A stretch of DNA of 64,000 bases, taken from assembly GCA_033558025.1 (NCBI GenBank), contig JAUCEF010000002.1:372001-436000 (forward strand), given 5' to 3'. This DNA is from Phytophthora sp. 'mugwort' (Eukaryota; Oomycota; Peronosporomycetes; Peronosporales; Peronosporaceae). A program made the translations under genes and the position numbers. The notes below the pieces were generated by a model. It was not told the DNA's origin and made no database searches. It worked only from the letters and a program-made list of their open reading frames with translations. Positions within the stretch are counted from its first letter, which is position 1. Every line of letters starts with the position of its first letter. Shown here piece by piece: positions 39,960 through 53,137 of this stretch.

Positions 39960-42900
39960 TGTCGAAGCTGTACTGGTAGTCCTTCATTTAAGGAACGCCT
40001 CACGGCCACAGTCCCGTACTGCGTGCCCACACTAACCTGCTGCAGTATCTAAACGTGTTTCACCACAGCAAAGCCGCTGACCATGTTTCTTCGCCCGAGT
40101 AACCTCCTCTAACGGCTTGACCAACACATAATGGCGTGGCGTCTGTGATCACCTGGATTTTTGCTGCGGTGTACAGACGATAATTGGTTAGGGGATATCA
40201 GCCAATTACCGCATAGTTCAATGCACAAATCTCATATACACAAATCGCGGTGGCTAGATCTCTCAGTGAGAATTCTTCTTCGCGAGACGCGCGGCAGCCC
40301 TTGTTGTCGACGCTGATGAAGCCGACCCGTTTAGCCATTAGACTGCTCCAAGTGCAACACGGCGAAAAAACACATATTGTATAGGCGCAGAGCTTGTTAC
40401 AAGATCCTAGAATGCAGCTCAGATGCGTGCTACGAGTAAAGAGAGTTCAAGCGCACATGGCGTGGCAAACCTTCCAGCTGTATTCGAATAGACCTTCTAT
40501 CCATCTACGAATTTTGGGAGCACATCTGGAAGGCGTCCACGGCGAAGAAATTGACATTTCGCAGACAAGCAGTCAGGTAGGGAGATTTGAGAGCATCGCC
40601 ACCGCCATATGCACATTCGAAGAGCTGGCTCGCCAGTTTCAACTCCATTGCCATGCTTGCAAAACCGAGAATGCGTCCAGGACTTCGTGCACAACTATTC
40701 TTGCACGAACTTGTACATGCACAACAACGATCATGTCTAAGAACAAAGATACGGGGTCCACGCGATGACTTTCACTGGGCAAGAAACAGAGGAGAACCTG
40801 CTCACGTTTGGGCGGCGGGGGTTAAACCTCGTAGGTAAGCCTGTTGTGAGCAATAATTCCGATGATAAGCCATTTATCGTCGCGTGAACGACCAAAACGT
40901 TGATGCTGAGGTTAATGTTGCCGCCAGAATCATTTGTTCTTCGCGCGGACGTAATTTACTCGATGAACTCCCGCGAATACCCAGTTCTCGTAGTAGATGT
41001 GTCGGATCGTTCCCGTTGATTTCACGCGGCGGCGCTGTTTAGCATTCTCAAGAGACTTACACTTCCACCGAAGCTGCTTTTCTTTCCCTATGCTGTTGGT
41101 ACTTCCAGATCGCACGCAAACCTGTGGTAGTTCAATAGGCAATGGCCGACGCAGACCAAACGCCCTTTTAATGCGCTACGCTCTGAATTTTGTCGAAAAA
41201 GGAGAAGGTTTTCAAGGCGATTAAGCAATTTCCCTTGGTTGTGTTGGCTACGCTCGTGCGTGATATGTACGATCTCCACTTTGCTCGAATCTAAATGGAG
41301 TTTTTGTCAGATATGGGACTACATATTCAGAAAATAACTGCGCGTGCCACCCATTATGGTGTGCAATACATGGCGACGCTGTGAATATTCGGAAGCTTCT
41401 GTAAGGGGCAACTTCACCAATTCAAGTGGTTCGCATCCACTAGTAACCCCACAGAGACAATTTCCGCGCTGCTCAAGAGGGATTACATGCTAAGACGCCG
41501 CCTGGACTATGACCCCTTGCTGCGTTGAGCTTAGCTAAACCAGTCGTCTAATACCCGTCGATTCCGGTTTGAAACCTTCCCGCGGCAACCCTCATGCGAC
41601 GCATCGACGAACTGATATGTTAGAACCTGCTAGAGCCCTCCACTTCATACTGCGCATGCTGGAGGTCCTACCACCGTTCAGGCGGCGGGCGTGTCATCCA
41701 GCTAAGCGCATTGAAATGGTAATACAAGAAGGCATAGCAGTGTCAGCTCAGATGGAAGCAAAAAGAAGCCCGAAGGAGGTCTAAGTGCAACCATGAAATG
41801 GCAGGTCGACGTGGACAACAAGTTGTACCCATGCAACTATCGCTCGGCTATTGGGGTTTGCGTACACGTACGCTTTGCGCTTGGAGTGGTGGGTTGTGTC
41901 AACAGCAGCGGGAGAGACATGCAAGTCAGTCTCAAGAAGCGCAAGCGGTCACCAGCTAGACCAACATGTCTAGGGGACACCAGCGCGCGAGGGAATTTGG
42001 GGTGATCAGGCACACGCCAGATGTCATGATTGCCGCGCCGACTGCCGAATCGTGACGAAGCTACATATAATAGACTCATCCATCGTAGAGGTTCATCCAG
42101 GATCAGAGTTAGGGCCCGTCCTTTAACATTCGACACTCCATTCCAGTTTAGGGATCAGGTTACGTCAACCCGATCTTACACCAACAACCGGGTACTACTG
42201 AAAAGCGTATTCTGTAAAATAGATTTGTATTGTGCTTAAATGTGCTGTAGGTGACTCTTCGTGACTGCTGACGCCACTGAGTTGGGAAAGTTATGCGTTA
42301 TTCGATTTTGGAGACGTCGGCCATGATGGAGAAGACCGACGTGCTGCTGCTGCTGGGAAGTGTAGTCGGGATGGCTTCATCAGCAAACGTAGTTGCATGG
42401 AGAAATGTGAGAATTGAAAAATGGTCGCCAAGATTTAAATTGACGCTGGCTTTCGGCATTTTTTTTATTGATTTCGGCTTTACGCCTACCGCAAGATCCT
42501 CTTTACACCAGTTTCGACAGCTTCACGCTCTTCATCTTCGTATTTTCCACTCGTCATTTGGTGACACGAGTAGCACGATTGGTGCTCTTGAGGGACGGAA
42601 AAATACTTCAGTGAATTTGTTTCAGTGTTAGGTCGAGCAAAGGATATCTACGTCACCAGTTTTCATTTTGTCGAGATTGCATTCATCACCAATAAGCATT
42701 CCATATGACTTTAGGAACCCTCGATGGAACTACCGCGACAAAACAGATTATTTAGAATTTATTCCCGGAATGCGGGTCACCGCCCACCGGTTCATGTGCT
42801 GGATATTTTGGTAGTCTGGCATAATTAGAGTCGTTTTTAATATCGTCGGAAGGTATACGTGTAATGCATGTGTTCAGGTAGCGAGGACAGTGCGCGCAAA

Positions 42901-44180
42901 AGTATTCCGAGAGAGGGCCGGTCGGCATCCATGATGCAGACGGCTCTGAATGTGTGAATATTTTAACAAGACCAGCACTTTTCAAATGGAGTTTACTGAA
43001 TGTGTGAAGGTTGCATTACATTCCCGCTGAGCAGAAGCCATATGTTGTGTTAGAGAGGCCCCTCAAACTCACGCTTTCTTCATTCCAGCAGTCGTCACAT
43101 GCACACTTGAACCAACACCCGACGCCATAACTCGCAGTAAGATGGCTCCTTGTCTTCACGCCTTTAATCGAGATAGCCGCTCTTTGACGCACTCTCGATT
43201 TTGCATCTCGACGAAAACCACGCTAGAACCGCAAGAAGGGTAGTGTAGCTGCATCTGAGAGCCTCGATGTACAAATACTTTTTTCCGTCCGACTTGGTAT
43301 GTAGCAGCATGGTGCATCCCCAATTTGTTTTAGTACTTGCTTAGACTGACCCTCACAACTGCTTGATACTCGCTCAGTATGCCCCCAAGATTTAGGAAAG
43401 CAGCAAGGTAGACAGCATAGCCTCCACGACCGGTGTCAAATACGTTCATTCCCGCGAAGAGTTGCTGCACACCCCCTAACACCACAGCAGTCTGGAATAC
43501 AATATATTCGAAGTGCGCTGTTGCTTTAATATATATATAAAAGCAATCTCCGAAGTATTTGCATGCATCCCATGCCAATGTCTGGGAATGTAATACCCAA
43601 GGGTACCTCGGACTCTTCAAGGCGCTCGACGACTTCCGGTTATTCGACTTATCGCATGTGATCACGAACGGCCTCGCCGATTTCCTCGTAGTAAGGCTGA
43701 CGCGCATGCAATGGCTTCAGGCGTTCTTTGACCTCAGGCAAAGCACAGTATTTGCTTCGGGGTTACATAAAGGTCAAGCGAAGTGTCACACTGCGTACCA
43801 CCTTGCCGCAAGTGGTGCGTGTTACCGCTTGGACTAACAGGGTTTCAGTATTGACCTGAAGGCCATTCATAATTCATTTGACTAGGCTTAACTATGGGAG
43901 ATATACATTTACACCACAGGCGGCCTCGTCGCAGATAAGAATAATTAACATATAGCACTAAAGAGTGCATTGATTTGATTTAAGCATACGGATCCTTTTT
44001 CAGTCCTAGATAAGTATAACCAAAGGAATCTAAGCCTCTACGGAGACACTAGGGTTCGAAGACCCACATTTAAACTCGGTGACTATACATCTTTCTCTGG
44101 CGAACTACTCTACACAGCCCCGCTGCACCTGGTAGAACTTATATGCAATCCCGCACCTATCCTTAGGACTATCCCTCTGT
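39960..44180. other. gene-poor stretch
   Basis: Only short overlapping frames. Some minus-strand pieces are locally protein-like (40930-41142, a Lys/Cys-rich frame; 42752-42985; 43330-43707), but none extends or shows a domain I can name. One plus-strand frame of 112 codons (42293-42631) has two hydrophobic stretches. Probably old transposon debris and the unrecognised 5' end of the gypsy element that follows. Confidence 0.35.
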
Positions 44181-44454
44181 GAGGATGGAGGAAACAGCAT
44201 TTCCGAGCCTATTGCTGAGCCAGTAAGACGTGCTTAAAAAGTTATGGTATATGGCCCTGAGGACGTAAAAACACCTTGCGTCGCAAACGGATGCGGTAAA
44301 CACGAGTCTAGATGCGTTCTCGAGTTACGAGGATGCTCTGTTGGAGCACCTCCAGCAAAGGATCTTGGTGACGGCAACGTCGACGGCATCGACAACAGCA
44401 CAGGAAGGGATCCCTCGACCGAAGCCGCTCATGGCGAGCGTGAATGGCTATCTA

Positions 44455-45188
44455 AGACAATGAAGGCGAACACCTCGTGCTTGAATCGGCGAGACCGAAA
44501 TGGCAATGGGATCGGCCACTGCTCAACACCGAGCAACAGCGCGTGTCGCTTGATATTTCTAAACTCGGTGGTTGAGCACGTTAATAGGTACTTACGTGCG
44601 GCACGTCACCGGACTTCGTTTCCCGAAGTAGGAAGAGCTGGAGATCCAACTCTCGCGAGTTTTTGTCCCGCGTGACCAGGCATAACGTTTGAGGTCACGC
44701 TTCCTGTCTACTCGGCAGGTCAGTAAGAACTTGCTGGACTTCGGCCTGGTGTTGAGAACTCTAATCGCCTGAATGACGGCCGGTCCGCTGCCTGAGCTAG
44801 TGGCTGCGACAGTTTTTATGGAGGGCCTCCGTACTGGCGTGGCCAGGGCGGAAATATTCCGTGAGCACTCGTCCTCTTTTGAAGAACGGCATTGACGCTG
44901 AATTATTTTAAATCTGCACGACGTGGAGAGCGTGTCACGTGCTAAGCTCCGGCGGCCCAGGGTCGAAGGACCTCAGCTATGCTGAAGACGACGAAGAGCT
45001 GCTGGACAGCTCATGCGAGCCCGCTAGTGTTTCATTTGTTGAAGCACCACCCATTCAAAAACTTTCCTGCTCTTCGAGCAGGTCGCAGCAAGTTCCGCTG
45101 AGCCAACGCTCTACCTATTACCGGCTCGTTATAAGATAATGAAGGCGAAAACCTCGTGCTTGAATCCGCGAGATGGAACGGCAACACT
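44455..45188 (+). repeat. direct repeat within gypsy gag
   Basis: AATGAAGGCGAAMACCTCGTGCTTGAATC occurs at about 44460-44490 and again at about 45139-45167, encoding NEGE(H/N)LVLESAR both times. The second copy lies between gag and protease and suggests a partial internal duplication or recombination between two elements. Confidence 0.55.
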
Positions 45189-46163
45189 CAGTACGCGGAT
45201 CCCTACTCGGGAAGAACTGAGTTCTGTTGAGCATCACCAATGAGGAGGACAGCAGGATTCAGTCCCGAAGAGAGTCACACTATAACACGGAAAGTGTATG
45301 CACACCGGGTTTGGTTGTCGTCAAGGCGACGGTGAAAGGCTTCACGAAGCCATGGATCATCTTAATCGATTCCGTGGCGTCAGGTAATTATGCTCGCCCT
45401 CCACGGTGGAAGTAGACCAGCCTTTCGCTCAGGTGTGATGTAGTTACCGTTCATCTAGCGACGGGGTACCCGTGTCGCGGCGCCCAAGGTCCTTGTTAAC
45501 CTGGACGTAAGATTGGTACGAATTCGATGCGTGGAACGATGCCTGGTCCTGGACCGGGATTGAAAACACGATCTCATCTTGGGCATCGCGTGGCAGGAAC
45601 ACCATGATCCATGGATTGATTGGAGATCGAATACCTTTCGCGCAGCGCTCTTTACTCGTAACGAAACTTTAACCAGTTATGAACAATCGCCGCTGGGAAG
45701 CAAAAGCGCTATTGGCGTGAACACTGGTCAGTGTCTTGGATATCGGTGCATTTGAACTTGTAAGCACTGACGGTGTCGAAGACGCGAGCCCCGAGCTGAG
45801 GGCTGAATACGGGGCAGGAGGAAATCCTATTGGTGACACAGGTGACGTGTGTCATGACGGCGTCACCTGCTCTTCCGATATGCATGTGACGTGGCATGTA
45901 CACAACAGGGAGGACATTGCGATATCTGTAGCTATGCGACGGCTGTAGTTGAAGACAAGTCAGTCTCCTTCGAGACGCAAGAGCGAGTCTCCTTCAGGCG
46001 CCGATCCTGGCGCTGCCAGATCCCGATCGTTCTTACAGCGCCGTCTGTGACGCGTCGGACTTTGATATCCGCAGTGATTTGTTGCAAGCAGACGCTGAAG
46101 GGCGTGACACGTGATCGCGTTGAATCTCGCTGGCTTAAGGCTGCTGAGAAGAACTACCCAGTT

Positions 46164-46467
46164 GTCATGCGGGAAGCAGATTATATCGCCCGCGGCGTCG
46201 TACAGCACTCGAACCAATTCGTCAACGATGTCTATCACGTTGCTCTTTGCTATTCCCATTGCGTCCGCAGTTTCACTATATCCAGCCACCGATGCAAAGA
46301 AGTAGAGGGCAGCAGCGCATTTCTTCTCGTAGGAATGCTTCTTGGTCGCAGCTTGAGCAAAACGAACGCCTCGAACACGAAGGAAACGACAGGACAGATC
46401 TCCAAAAACGAAGCCCGAGAACATCTCAAACGCTTCGTGAACCAGCCTTCACACTGAGGATCGAAAA
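46164..46467 (-). mobile_element. Harbinger transposase fragment inside gypsy RNase H
   Basis: The gypsy RNase H reads LKAAEKNYPV up to 46163 and resumes with HDKELLAMK at 46471. The 304 bp between them are, on the minus strand, a PIF/Harbinger N-terminal piece (GWFTKRLRCSRASF, ALYFFASVAGYSETADAMGI, NVIDIVDELVRVLY) that stops abruptly at CFPHDN. GTT flanks both sides (46161-46163 and 46468-46470). No terminal inverted repeats are seen. Confidence 0.65.
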
Positions 46468-47206
46468 GTTCATGACAAAGAGCTACTTGCGATGAAGAAT
46501 GGGCTCGTCAAATGCAGGGTTCACCAACTCCAAGCCGTTTCTGATCTACCCTGACCATTCGTCGCTACGCGCTGCGACACAATCGCCTCATCTCTATCAG
46601 AGAATGGCCCGTTGGCTCTCCTTCTTTGCGGAGTATAACTTCGAGGTGAAATACAAAGCCTGGCAGGCAGAACGTCTTGGATGATGCGTTATCACGCCGG
46701 CCAGACTACGAGATCGCTCACGTCACGACGGTGACTTCGTCAGTGACAGACTTGATCCGCGCATACGTGCGTGGTGATTCATGAGTAAATTTGCTACAAG
46801 CGCTAGCATGCACGGAGATTACCAACGCGAACATTACATTTTTGCGTCATTGAGCGCGAGGCTGCATTGATACAGAGTCGATCGCGGCTTATTGTACTGG
46901 GGATTGGTCCGGAGGACACCCACGCTTAGTGGTCCCTCACGATGAGGGTATGAAGTATTTAAACCCTCAATGAGGCACATGATACACCACTGGGTTTCCA
47001 CCTCTGTCGCGAAAAGCTTAGCGCTCATTGAACACCCTCTACCCACTACTTGTGGCCGAAGCTATACAAGTGGGTCCGTAGATACGTATGCACGTGTGTG
47101 ACGTATAGCGGTCCAAACCCGCAACACACTCGGCTATGCCACTGGCCATCCTGTCTGCATTCACGGAGGGTTGGTAATCCATGAGTATGGACTTCGTGTT
47201 CGTGAC

Positions 47207-47219
47207 GGGGGGGGGGGGG
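47207..47219 (+). repeat. G13 homopolymer in gypsy integrase
   Basis: Thirteen G directly after SMDFVFVT, where related elements have several ordinary codons. See the related runs at 48048, 50901 and 51466. Confidence 0.9.
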
Positions 47220-48047
47220 CAACTCGGGCATCGATGTCTTTATCGACCGGTTGAGCAAGATGGCTCATTTAGCGGAGGTTCTGAACTCTATCGACGGCGA
47301 AGAAGAAGCTACGCTGTTACGGATCGCGCATTTCGACAGAATGGGATGCCAGAGGCGGTTGCCTCACCCTTTTCGCGAGCAAATCCTGGACGTTGGTCTT
47401 TAAGGTGCTCGGCACCCGATTAAACATGCCCACAGCGGACCGCCCGCATACAGATGGTTATCCTGGACGCGTTTTTTCGCGTACCCGAACATGTGCTTCG
47501 GAGCGTCTGTGCGGACAGACCCAAGCAATCGAGCTCCATACTCGCACCTGTTGAGTTGCATAAAATAAAACGATGCATGCATGGACAGACTTCACTCCGT
47601 AGTCTATGTGAACAACCACACACCCTCGCCCGTGGCCGTCACCACTTCGTGGTGCAGGGCTTGACGGGGAGGACAAACTGAAGGGCGCGCTGATGTCGGT
47701 CCTCTTGCAAATTGCAAGTAAGTTGCCGCATTTCTGTCAATGAGTTTCAAAGTCTTACGACATGAACGCGACGCCATGACTGAGAGCAACGACGTTCAGA
47801 AGGAACACTCTGACGCGAAAGGCAGAGAAATTTTTGTGGTTAAAGCCGGTGACTAGTTATGTATTAAAGGCTTATAACCTACCTACAAACGCAGTTTGGG
47901 CGATCTTCAAGGCCAAGTTGCGTCCGTCCTCATCGGATCGTTCAAAGTCGTGTCCAAAAGGGGTCTTGCGTATACGCTCAAGTTTCCGAAGAAGATACGT
48001 ACGCACCCCGTGTTCTAGGCTTTCTCGAGCCATACCGCGACCAGATC

Positions 48048-48062
48048 GGGGGGGGGGGGGGG
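48048..48062 (+). repeat. G15 homopolymer at end of gypsy integrase
   Basis: Fifteen G following PYRDQ-like sequence. Confidence 0.9.
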
Positions 48063-50900
48063 CACAAAGGCATTTGCGCCTCGAATCCCGGTGAGGGTCC
48101 GGATGTCATTAAAGGCGAAGGCTTCCGGCGAAGGAGGTCCATCTGACAACGCAACTCGCCGGGTGACAGCTCCGCCGCGTCGAAGCGATGAGGGCATACG
48201 TTCCAAGACACTTAAAAAGCTGTCGACCTGCTTCGTGAACAGTCTTTATATCGTTTTTCAGTGAGGTACATTAATGTCACTAGACATATCCAATGCCACC
48301 TAATGTCCACATCCGCCTTTTGCCACTCCTGCTTCTGGCGGTTCCGCGGTCATCCTCATGCTACGCACCGGATGTTGACCCCACCCCCATGGTTACGCCG
48401 GGATCGGCCTGGGCCCCGAAGAGTCCGATTCCCTGTTCTCAGTCGTCCACTGACGTACCTCTTTGTGTATGTGCTCAGTTATCTCCCGCCATTGCGGTAC
48501 CTTCCGAAAGCTTCCGTCGATTCCATTCCTTCCCTTGTAGCCATAAAACGTCGCGCCAGTGCCCGTGCTACACTGTTGTGTTCGGAATTGTGGTACTCCA
48601 TGCCATCACCCCCATAGCATCCTTATCCTACGCGTCTTCCAGTATGCGTCGTTGAACCGCTTCACCCGGGGCGGTGGGCGGGTTGCATGTTGCTTGATCA
48701 CCACGTCGTTATCGCCTGCTACTAGCACCGGTGTCCAGTTATTCCGCAGACATGTCTTCACCTCTGTCGTTAGGACGATGTGCGTTACCACTAGCTCTGT
48801 CGCTTTCTGCCCTGTGCTCCGCTGTCCATCAGGTTCTTGATAATGTGTATGCCAGTTGTCGATATCTTTGCAACTAAAGTACCAGCCCATAAGTTTCGGG
48901 CTCCAGTCGCCACCCCTGCGAAAAGGATGATGTAGTATATCCTTATGTTACTCTTCTCTGACGTTGCTGATATCATCAAAATGTACCGCCCTCCATCTCC
49001 ATACTGCCGACAACTAGAGGGTTGCCCCTAGACTCCAGCATACCACTGTGAGCCGTTCGACGGTGCTCCCTAGCGCAGCCATGTCATCATCCGGAAAACC
49101 CGCAATAACAGCGCTGTCGCTTGTGTTATCCCTCGTGGGGTCTCTGGGATTTGTAATGAGTACACTGCACTCTCGTATTGAGTCAGATGTAGGCCCGCTG
49201 AATTCCACTGCCCCAGCAATAGTTTGCGTAGCGTGTTTTCCGCAGGACACGTCCAGAAATGTGGTGGAGGTTAACTTTGGCCATCCGATTGCATGTCGCG
49301 TGCGAACACGTCTGTCCAGCTGATACCGGGTTGTACGCCGGGAGCACGTGATATTTTACGCGTAACAAGAGCTACTCAGCCCATGGATTGAGTCCCACCA
49401 CTCGTCGTATTCGCTTCCATGCAAGCCCGCTAGCCCAGCTGCATCGTCATGGCTCAACGTTTCCCACTTTTGTTGCATCCCCTTGGATATACTCTTCCCT
49501 GATTTTGTGCTATATCGGGCGAGTACCATTTTGTAATTCTGTTTTGGTATATTCCACCTGGGTTTTCTCGCCCACAGGCACACCATCCGAGCTTGCCGGC
49601 GTGGGTGTGGGTGCACCCCGCTCGTATCGTATCTGGTGCTATTTCCTTTTGCATTCCCTCAACGAGCTCCCTGTGTGATCTGATCTACGGCGCTGATCCT
49701 CCAGCTCGGCATCGGCGGAACTGGCCACCAGTCAGAGGTCGCTCGTGAGCCGTCGCTGAATGTGGCTTGGCTCCTCCGCTTTAGTGCAATAGCGAACTTG
49801 TCCGCTATGATCCCAAGGCCACATCAGCTGCGAAAAATTGAGGATAAGCAGGTACATCGAGCAGCTCATTTGCCTGAGCACCCGACCCGTGATCTGCGGT
49901 ACCAACGCCGTCACGAATAACATGCCTGATGTTGTCCATGTCCAGTGCATCGCATCTCTCAATGCTGTCCAGCGTTGCATAGCAGCCTGAAGCGGGTGTT
50001 GGGGTTCACTAGTCGTCAACATTCCGAGAATACGCGTAAATCCAATATGGTCCCATTCCCCCGCAGAACACACCGTTTTCTTTCTTCCATTGCTATTGCC
50101 GCACTACTGGTGAATCCTCTGAGCGGTGACGTGTCCATCCGCATTGTTCGGCCACGCCACGTTGGCACCACCATCCTCCTGAAGTAAGTGAGCCCGTGGA
50201 TATCCTGCACCATCTTAGCTTTCTCAGGCATCATTGCCACGCCTCCATGGACTGTGCAAATCACCATTCCGATCCTCTACATAGAGTCGCGCCCATGTAG
50301 CGCTATTCTCGCTATTGGAAGCATCTGGTGAGGCGATATGTAAGTGTGCGAGGCCCCGTCCAAATCCAGCGTGCTAGTGAGCACATCTCCAACCACCAAA
50401 CCTTCCCGTGAAGATTCCAAAGCCCAGGCATTGGCTGTCACAGCCGCAAGCGCCATCAGGTGTACTCGGAGGTCAGGTCCCGCGAGTCCTCCTCGTTTTC
50501 TGGGTAGTGCGGTGACATGGCTGTTAATCCACGCCCTGCCAGTGACCCGCTCGTCCGTAAACGGGGTGCGAAACGAAATTTTTAATTATTTTCTGAAACG
50601 CCATCATCGTCGGTGCACAGGGCCATTGATGACACCCGATATATAAAAGTTTGGGGATGCTGATCGCTATCGCCACGAGGGTGCGCTGATCAGCAGTGGC
50701 TAGTGCCAGCTGCGAAACCAGTTGCGTCCGTGCAAATTGCCATGTATACTCCGCGTCCGGTTCGCTCCCCGCCTGCAGCCCCAGATACCTGGAAAAGCAA
50801 AATTTGGCCGGAACTTGAATCATGAATGGAGTCGGTAATGCTGTATTCGAGTCTGCCGCTGCCGGGATGGCGCATCGGATCGGACCCGCCGTAGCGGCGT

Positions 50901-50916
50901 CCCCCCCCCCCCCCCC
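50901..50916 (+). repeat. C16 homopolymer in LINE
   Basis: Sixteen C (G on the LINE coding strand) at the junction where the RT palm has been lost. Confidence 0.9.
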
Positions 50917-51465
50917 GGCGCGCGTCCATTAGTGTGAGTGAGTCCATCAAATCGGTTATCGTGTCGACCGTGTCTGGAGTCCCCACAGCCGCCTCGATTA
51001 GTATTTTCTCCTGTTGCCTTAGTCTGCTGATCTTTTGTTTGAAAGTTGCGAGGGCAGCTTTTCGGTGTTGTTTGATCACCATCCTGGCCTTCTTTCTGAT
51101 CGCTCCCTTCAGATCCTCCCACGCCTGCGTCGATATTATCGCGTCCATGTCCATCTCTCCTTCAACTTCTCCGATAATTTCTGTAGATGATTTTCTATCG
51201 TCGGTGCCACAGCTTCGCGGGCACACTCAGGGAGGTTTGCGGATCCTGAACAGGTCGTCCGGGTTCCGCAAATGCAATCTAGCCGCTTGATGATCCGCTA
51301 GCGCGCCGCGGTGACACATCTCCACTAATGCTACCCACACCATTGTCGTGGCCGACTCGTACCATCGTTCGAGCCGTGCTGTTGCTTCTACGCCTGACGG
51401 TAGTGTGTATCGGTATGTGCGGGTGTTCCTGGACATCCAATCCATCACGGCCCTCCGAGGCTGGA

Positions 51466-51481
51466 GGGGGGGGGGGGGGGG
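51466..51481 (+). repeat. G16 homopolymer in LINE
   Basis: Sixteen G followed by AGGGGG in the endonuclease part of the LINE. Confidence 0.9.
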
Positions 51482-52230
51482 AGGGGGCCACCGCGCCTAC
51501 CAAACCTCACTACGCAATGAGATTGACCAAAGCCGGCGAGTCATGGTCCGAAGAATTCCTGTAATAGCTGCGATCCAGACGTGCATCCAGGGTACAGTAA
51601 AATCACCACCGATGAAATCGTATTAATGGCCGGAAGGTCCATGGCGGTCAGACTTCTGTAAAGGCTTCGCGCGGGGCCCTTTGATGAGGAGCATACAGAC
51701 AGAGAAAAACCCCTATAATCCCCCTGCCCGCCATAAATGCTAGGTTCAGTCTCGTATCTCGTAGAATGGGGCGTAAGTTTTTCAGGTGGCCGTAATGGGC
51801 CACCAAAATGGCAACCCGCCTTATTTTCTTGCGCGGCTGACCAGTAGGACAGGACTGGGCATTACAGTCTTTATATCGTCAGCGAGTCGAGCGTAATGCT
51901 CAGCCGTCCACCCGGGCATAGTCTTCCAGGCTCCTCACGAGGTTTTGATCATACCAAGTTGTTTCCAACTCGCTACGCGAGGGTCCAGCACGTCCGAGAC
52001 CGCCTCCGGCGTTGTTCGATGAACAAGGAGGCCCACTACCACATGGAGTTTCTTATGGTACGGCATAGGCGCCAAAATCGTACCTAGTGTCTAGTTAAGT
52101 GGAGAGGGTATCCCACTCACAAAACGCATGGCGATATGAGCTCGCCCTCAAACCAGGACTGTCCAGAGATTTCGCTCGACAGGATTGCCAGCGCACCGAT
52201 GGCCAGCGGCGTCGTCCGTCCCTATATAAG

Positions 52231-53137
52231 CTTGGAAGGAGCCAATGTCAGCCTCAGGGCCTCCGACCTGACCTTGGGATAAAGTATAGGGCATCTCACG
52301 GTCGTGAGAAGTACTGGCTACGAAAGTAGGCATATCTTGTGCAGTGACTCCATAGGAACGAGGAAGTAGGCCACGGGGAGTTGGCGCTTCGCTTTCAGCT
52401 TCGTGCGGAGACGCCGTTTCACTGGACCAGCTTGTTTCAAGGAAGCTAGCCAGTACGATATCGATAGAGGAGAGCTTGCGGGGCCCCTTGACCCAGCTCT
52501 GGAATTGTCTCTCGCCTCCCAAAGACGTCTCTCCCGGTAGGAGGACCGCGGGATAAGTCCTCACGTGTAGAACAGATCCCTGAGGAGCTTCTACGTACAA
52601 GCGCTCACGATACTCACAATGGGGAGCCCCTTGATGAGTTATGCATCGCTCACGAAGAGCCTCTCACGCGTCGAGTTCATCAGGAATAATGGCCGCCGAC
52701 CCGTCACATACGTGCTCGGCAGCTGAGCGCCGGTCGGCGAGCTACCTCATCTGGATCGTGGGGTTTAAATCCAAGTCTCGGTGTGACGGAGCTAGCAAAG
52801 TGCGAGTCACATGGAGCTGTGAACGCGGGAGCTGAGACTCGGCTGCCACTTGCCGCGACTGGATCTCACTCCGGGGTAGTGACCAGTACTTCCACTAATT
52901 CTCAATTTTTGTGTTCCAGATCCCATTTAAGCCTTTTCCCCTATATTCATTAAAGATGCTCTGCCTTTTCGCGAAATTAGCTGCGTGCCACACATAGTGT
53001 AAGTGTTTGCGGGAGCTGCTCAAAAATAGCCTAATCCGAATCAGCAAAACTCCCTTTTAGTGTGTAAATCAAGGCTGTAAATATTAGACACGGTAATCTA
53101 TCGCAAGACGGAATTTACGAAATAGAAGCGTACAGTA
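52231..53137. other. gypsy tail or intergenic, no supported gene
   Basis: Short frames only. If a 3' LTR exists it should be here, but no sequence shared with 43800-44200 was recognised. Confidence 0.35.

Larger units (their letters stand above)
48255..51863 (-). mobile_element. LINE (non-LTR retrotransposon), 3.6 kb, degenerate
   Basis: ACAGTCTTTATATCGT is present on both sides (48239-48254 and 51864-51879), a 16-bp target duplication in the gypsy element. Read leftwards: endonuclease C-terminus (YRYTLPSGVEATARLERWY, GALADHQAARLHLR), linker helix (AWEDLKGAIRKKARM), RT thumb/connection (RYLGLQAGSEPDAEYTWQ, IPKLLYIGCHQWP), and a long C-terminal part down to 48260. The RT palm is missing at the C-run near 50901. 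The 3' end shows CTGAAAAA next to the duplication, like a short poly-A tail. Confidence 0.78.
44180..52230 (+). mobile_element. Ty3/gypsy chromovirus-like retrotransposon remnant, interrupted
   Basis: Domains in order on the plus strand: gag (44200-45060; VFMEGLRTGVARAEIFREHS, KDLSYAEDDEEL); aspartic protease (45300-45600; IILIDSVASGNYAR, VLVNLDV); linker (45768-45950); RNase H (46005-46700; DPDRSYSAVCDASDF, LKAAEKNYPV, HDKELLAMK, RMARWLSFFAEYNFEVKYK); integrase (46830-47480; VPHDEGMKYL, CDV then RSKPATHSAMPLA, SMDFVF); C-terminal region (47900-48050; KRGLAYTLKFPKKIRTHPVF); chromodomain (52098-52200; KWRGYPTHKTHGD). The reverse transcriptase is missing. Many frame changes and stops. LTRs could not be recognised. 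Confidence 0.8.

Noticed and set aside
43330..43707. Membrane-protein fragment on the minus strand
   Set aside because: Locally hydrophobic and plausible, but no family motif could be matched, so only mentioned within the gene-poor stretch.
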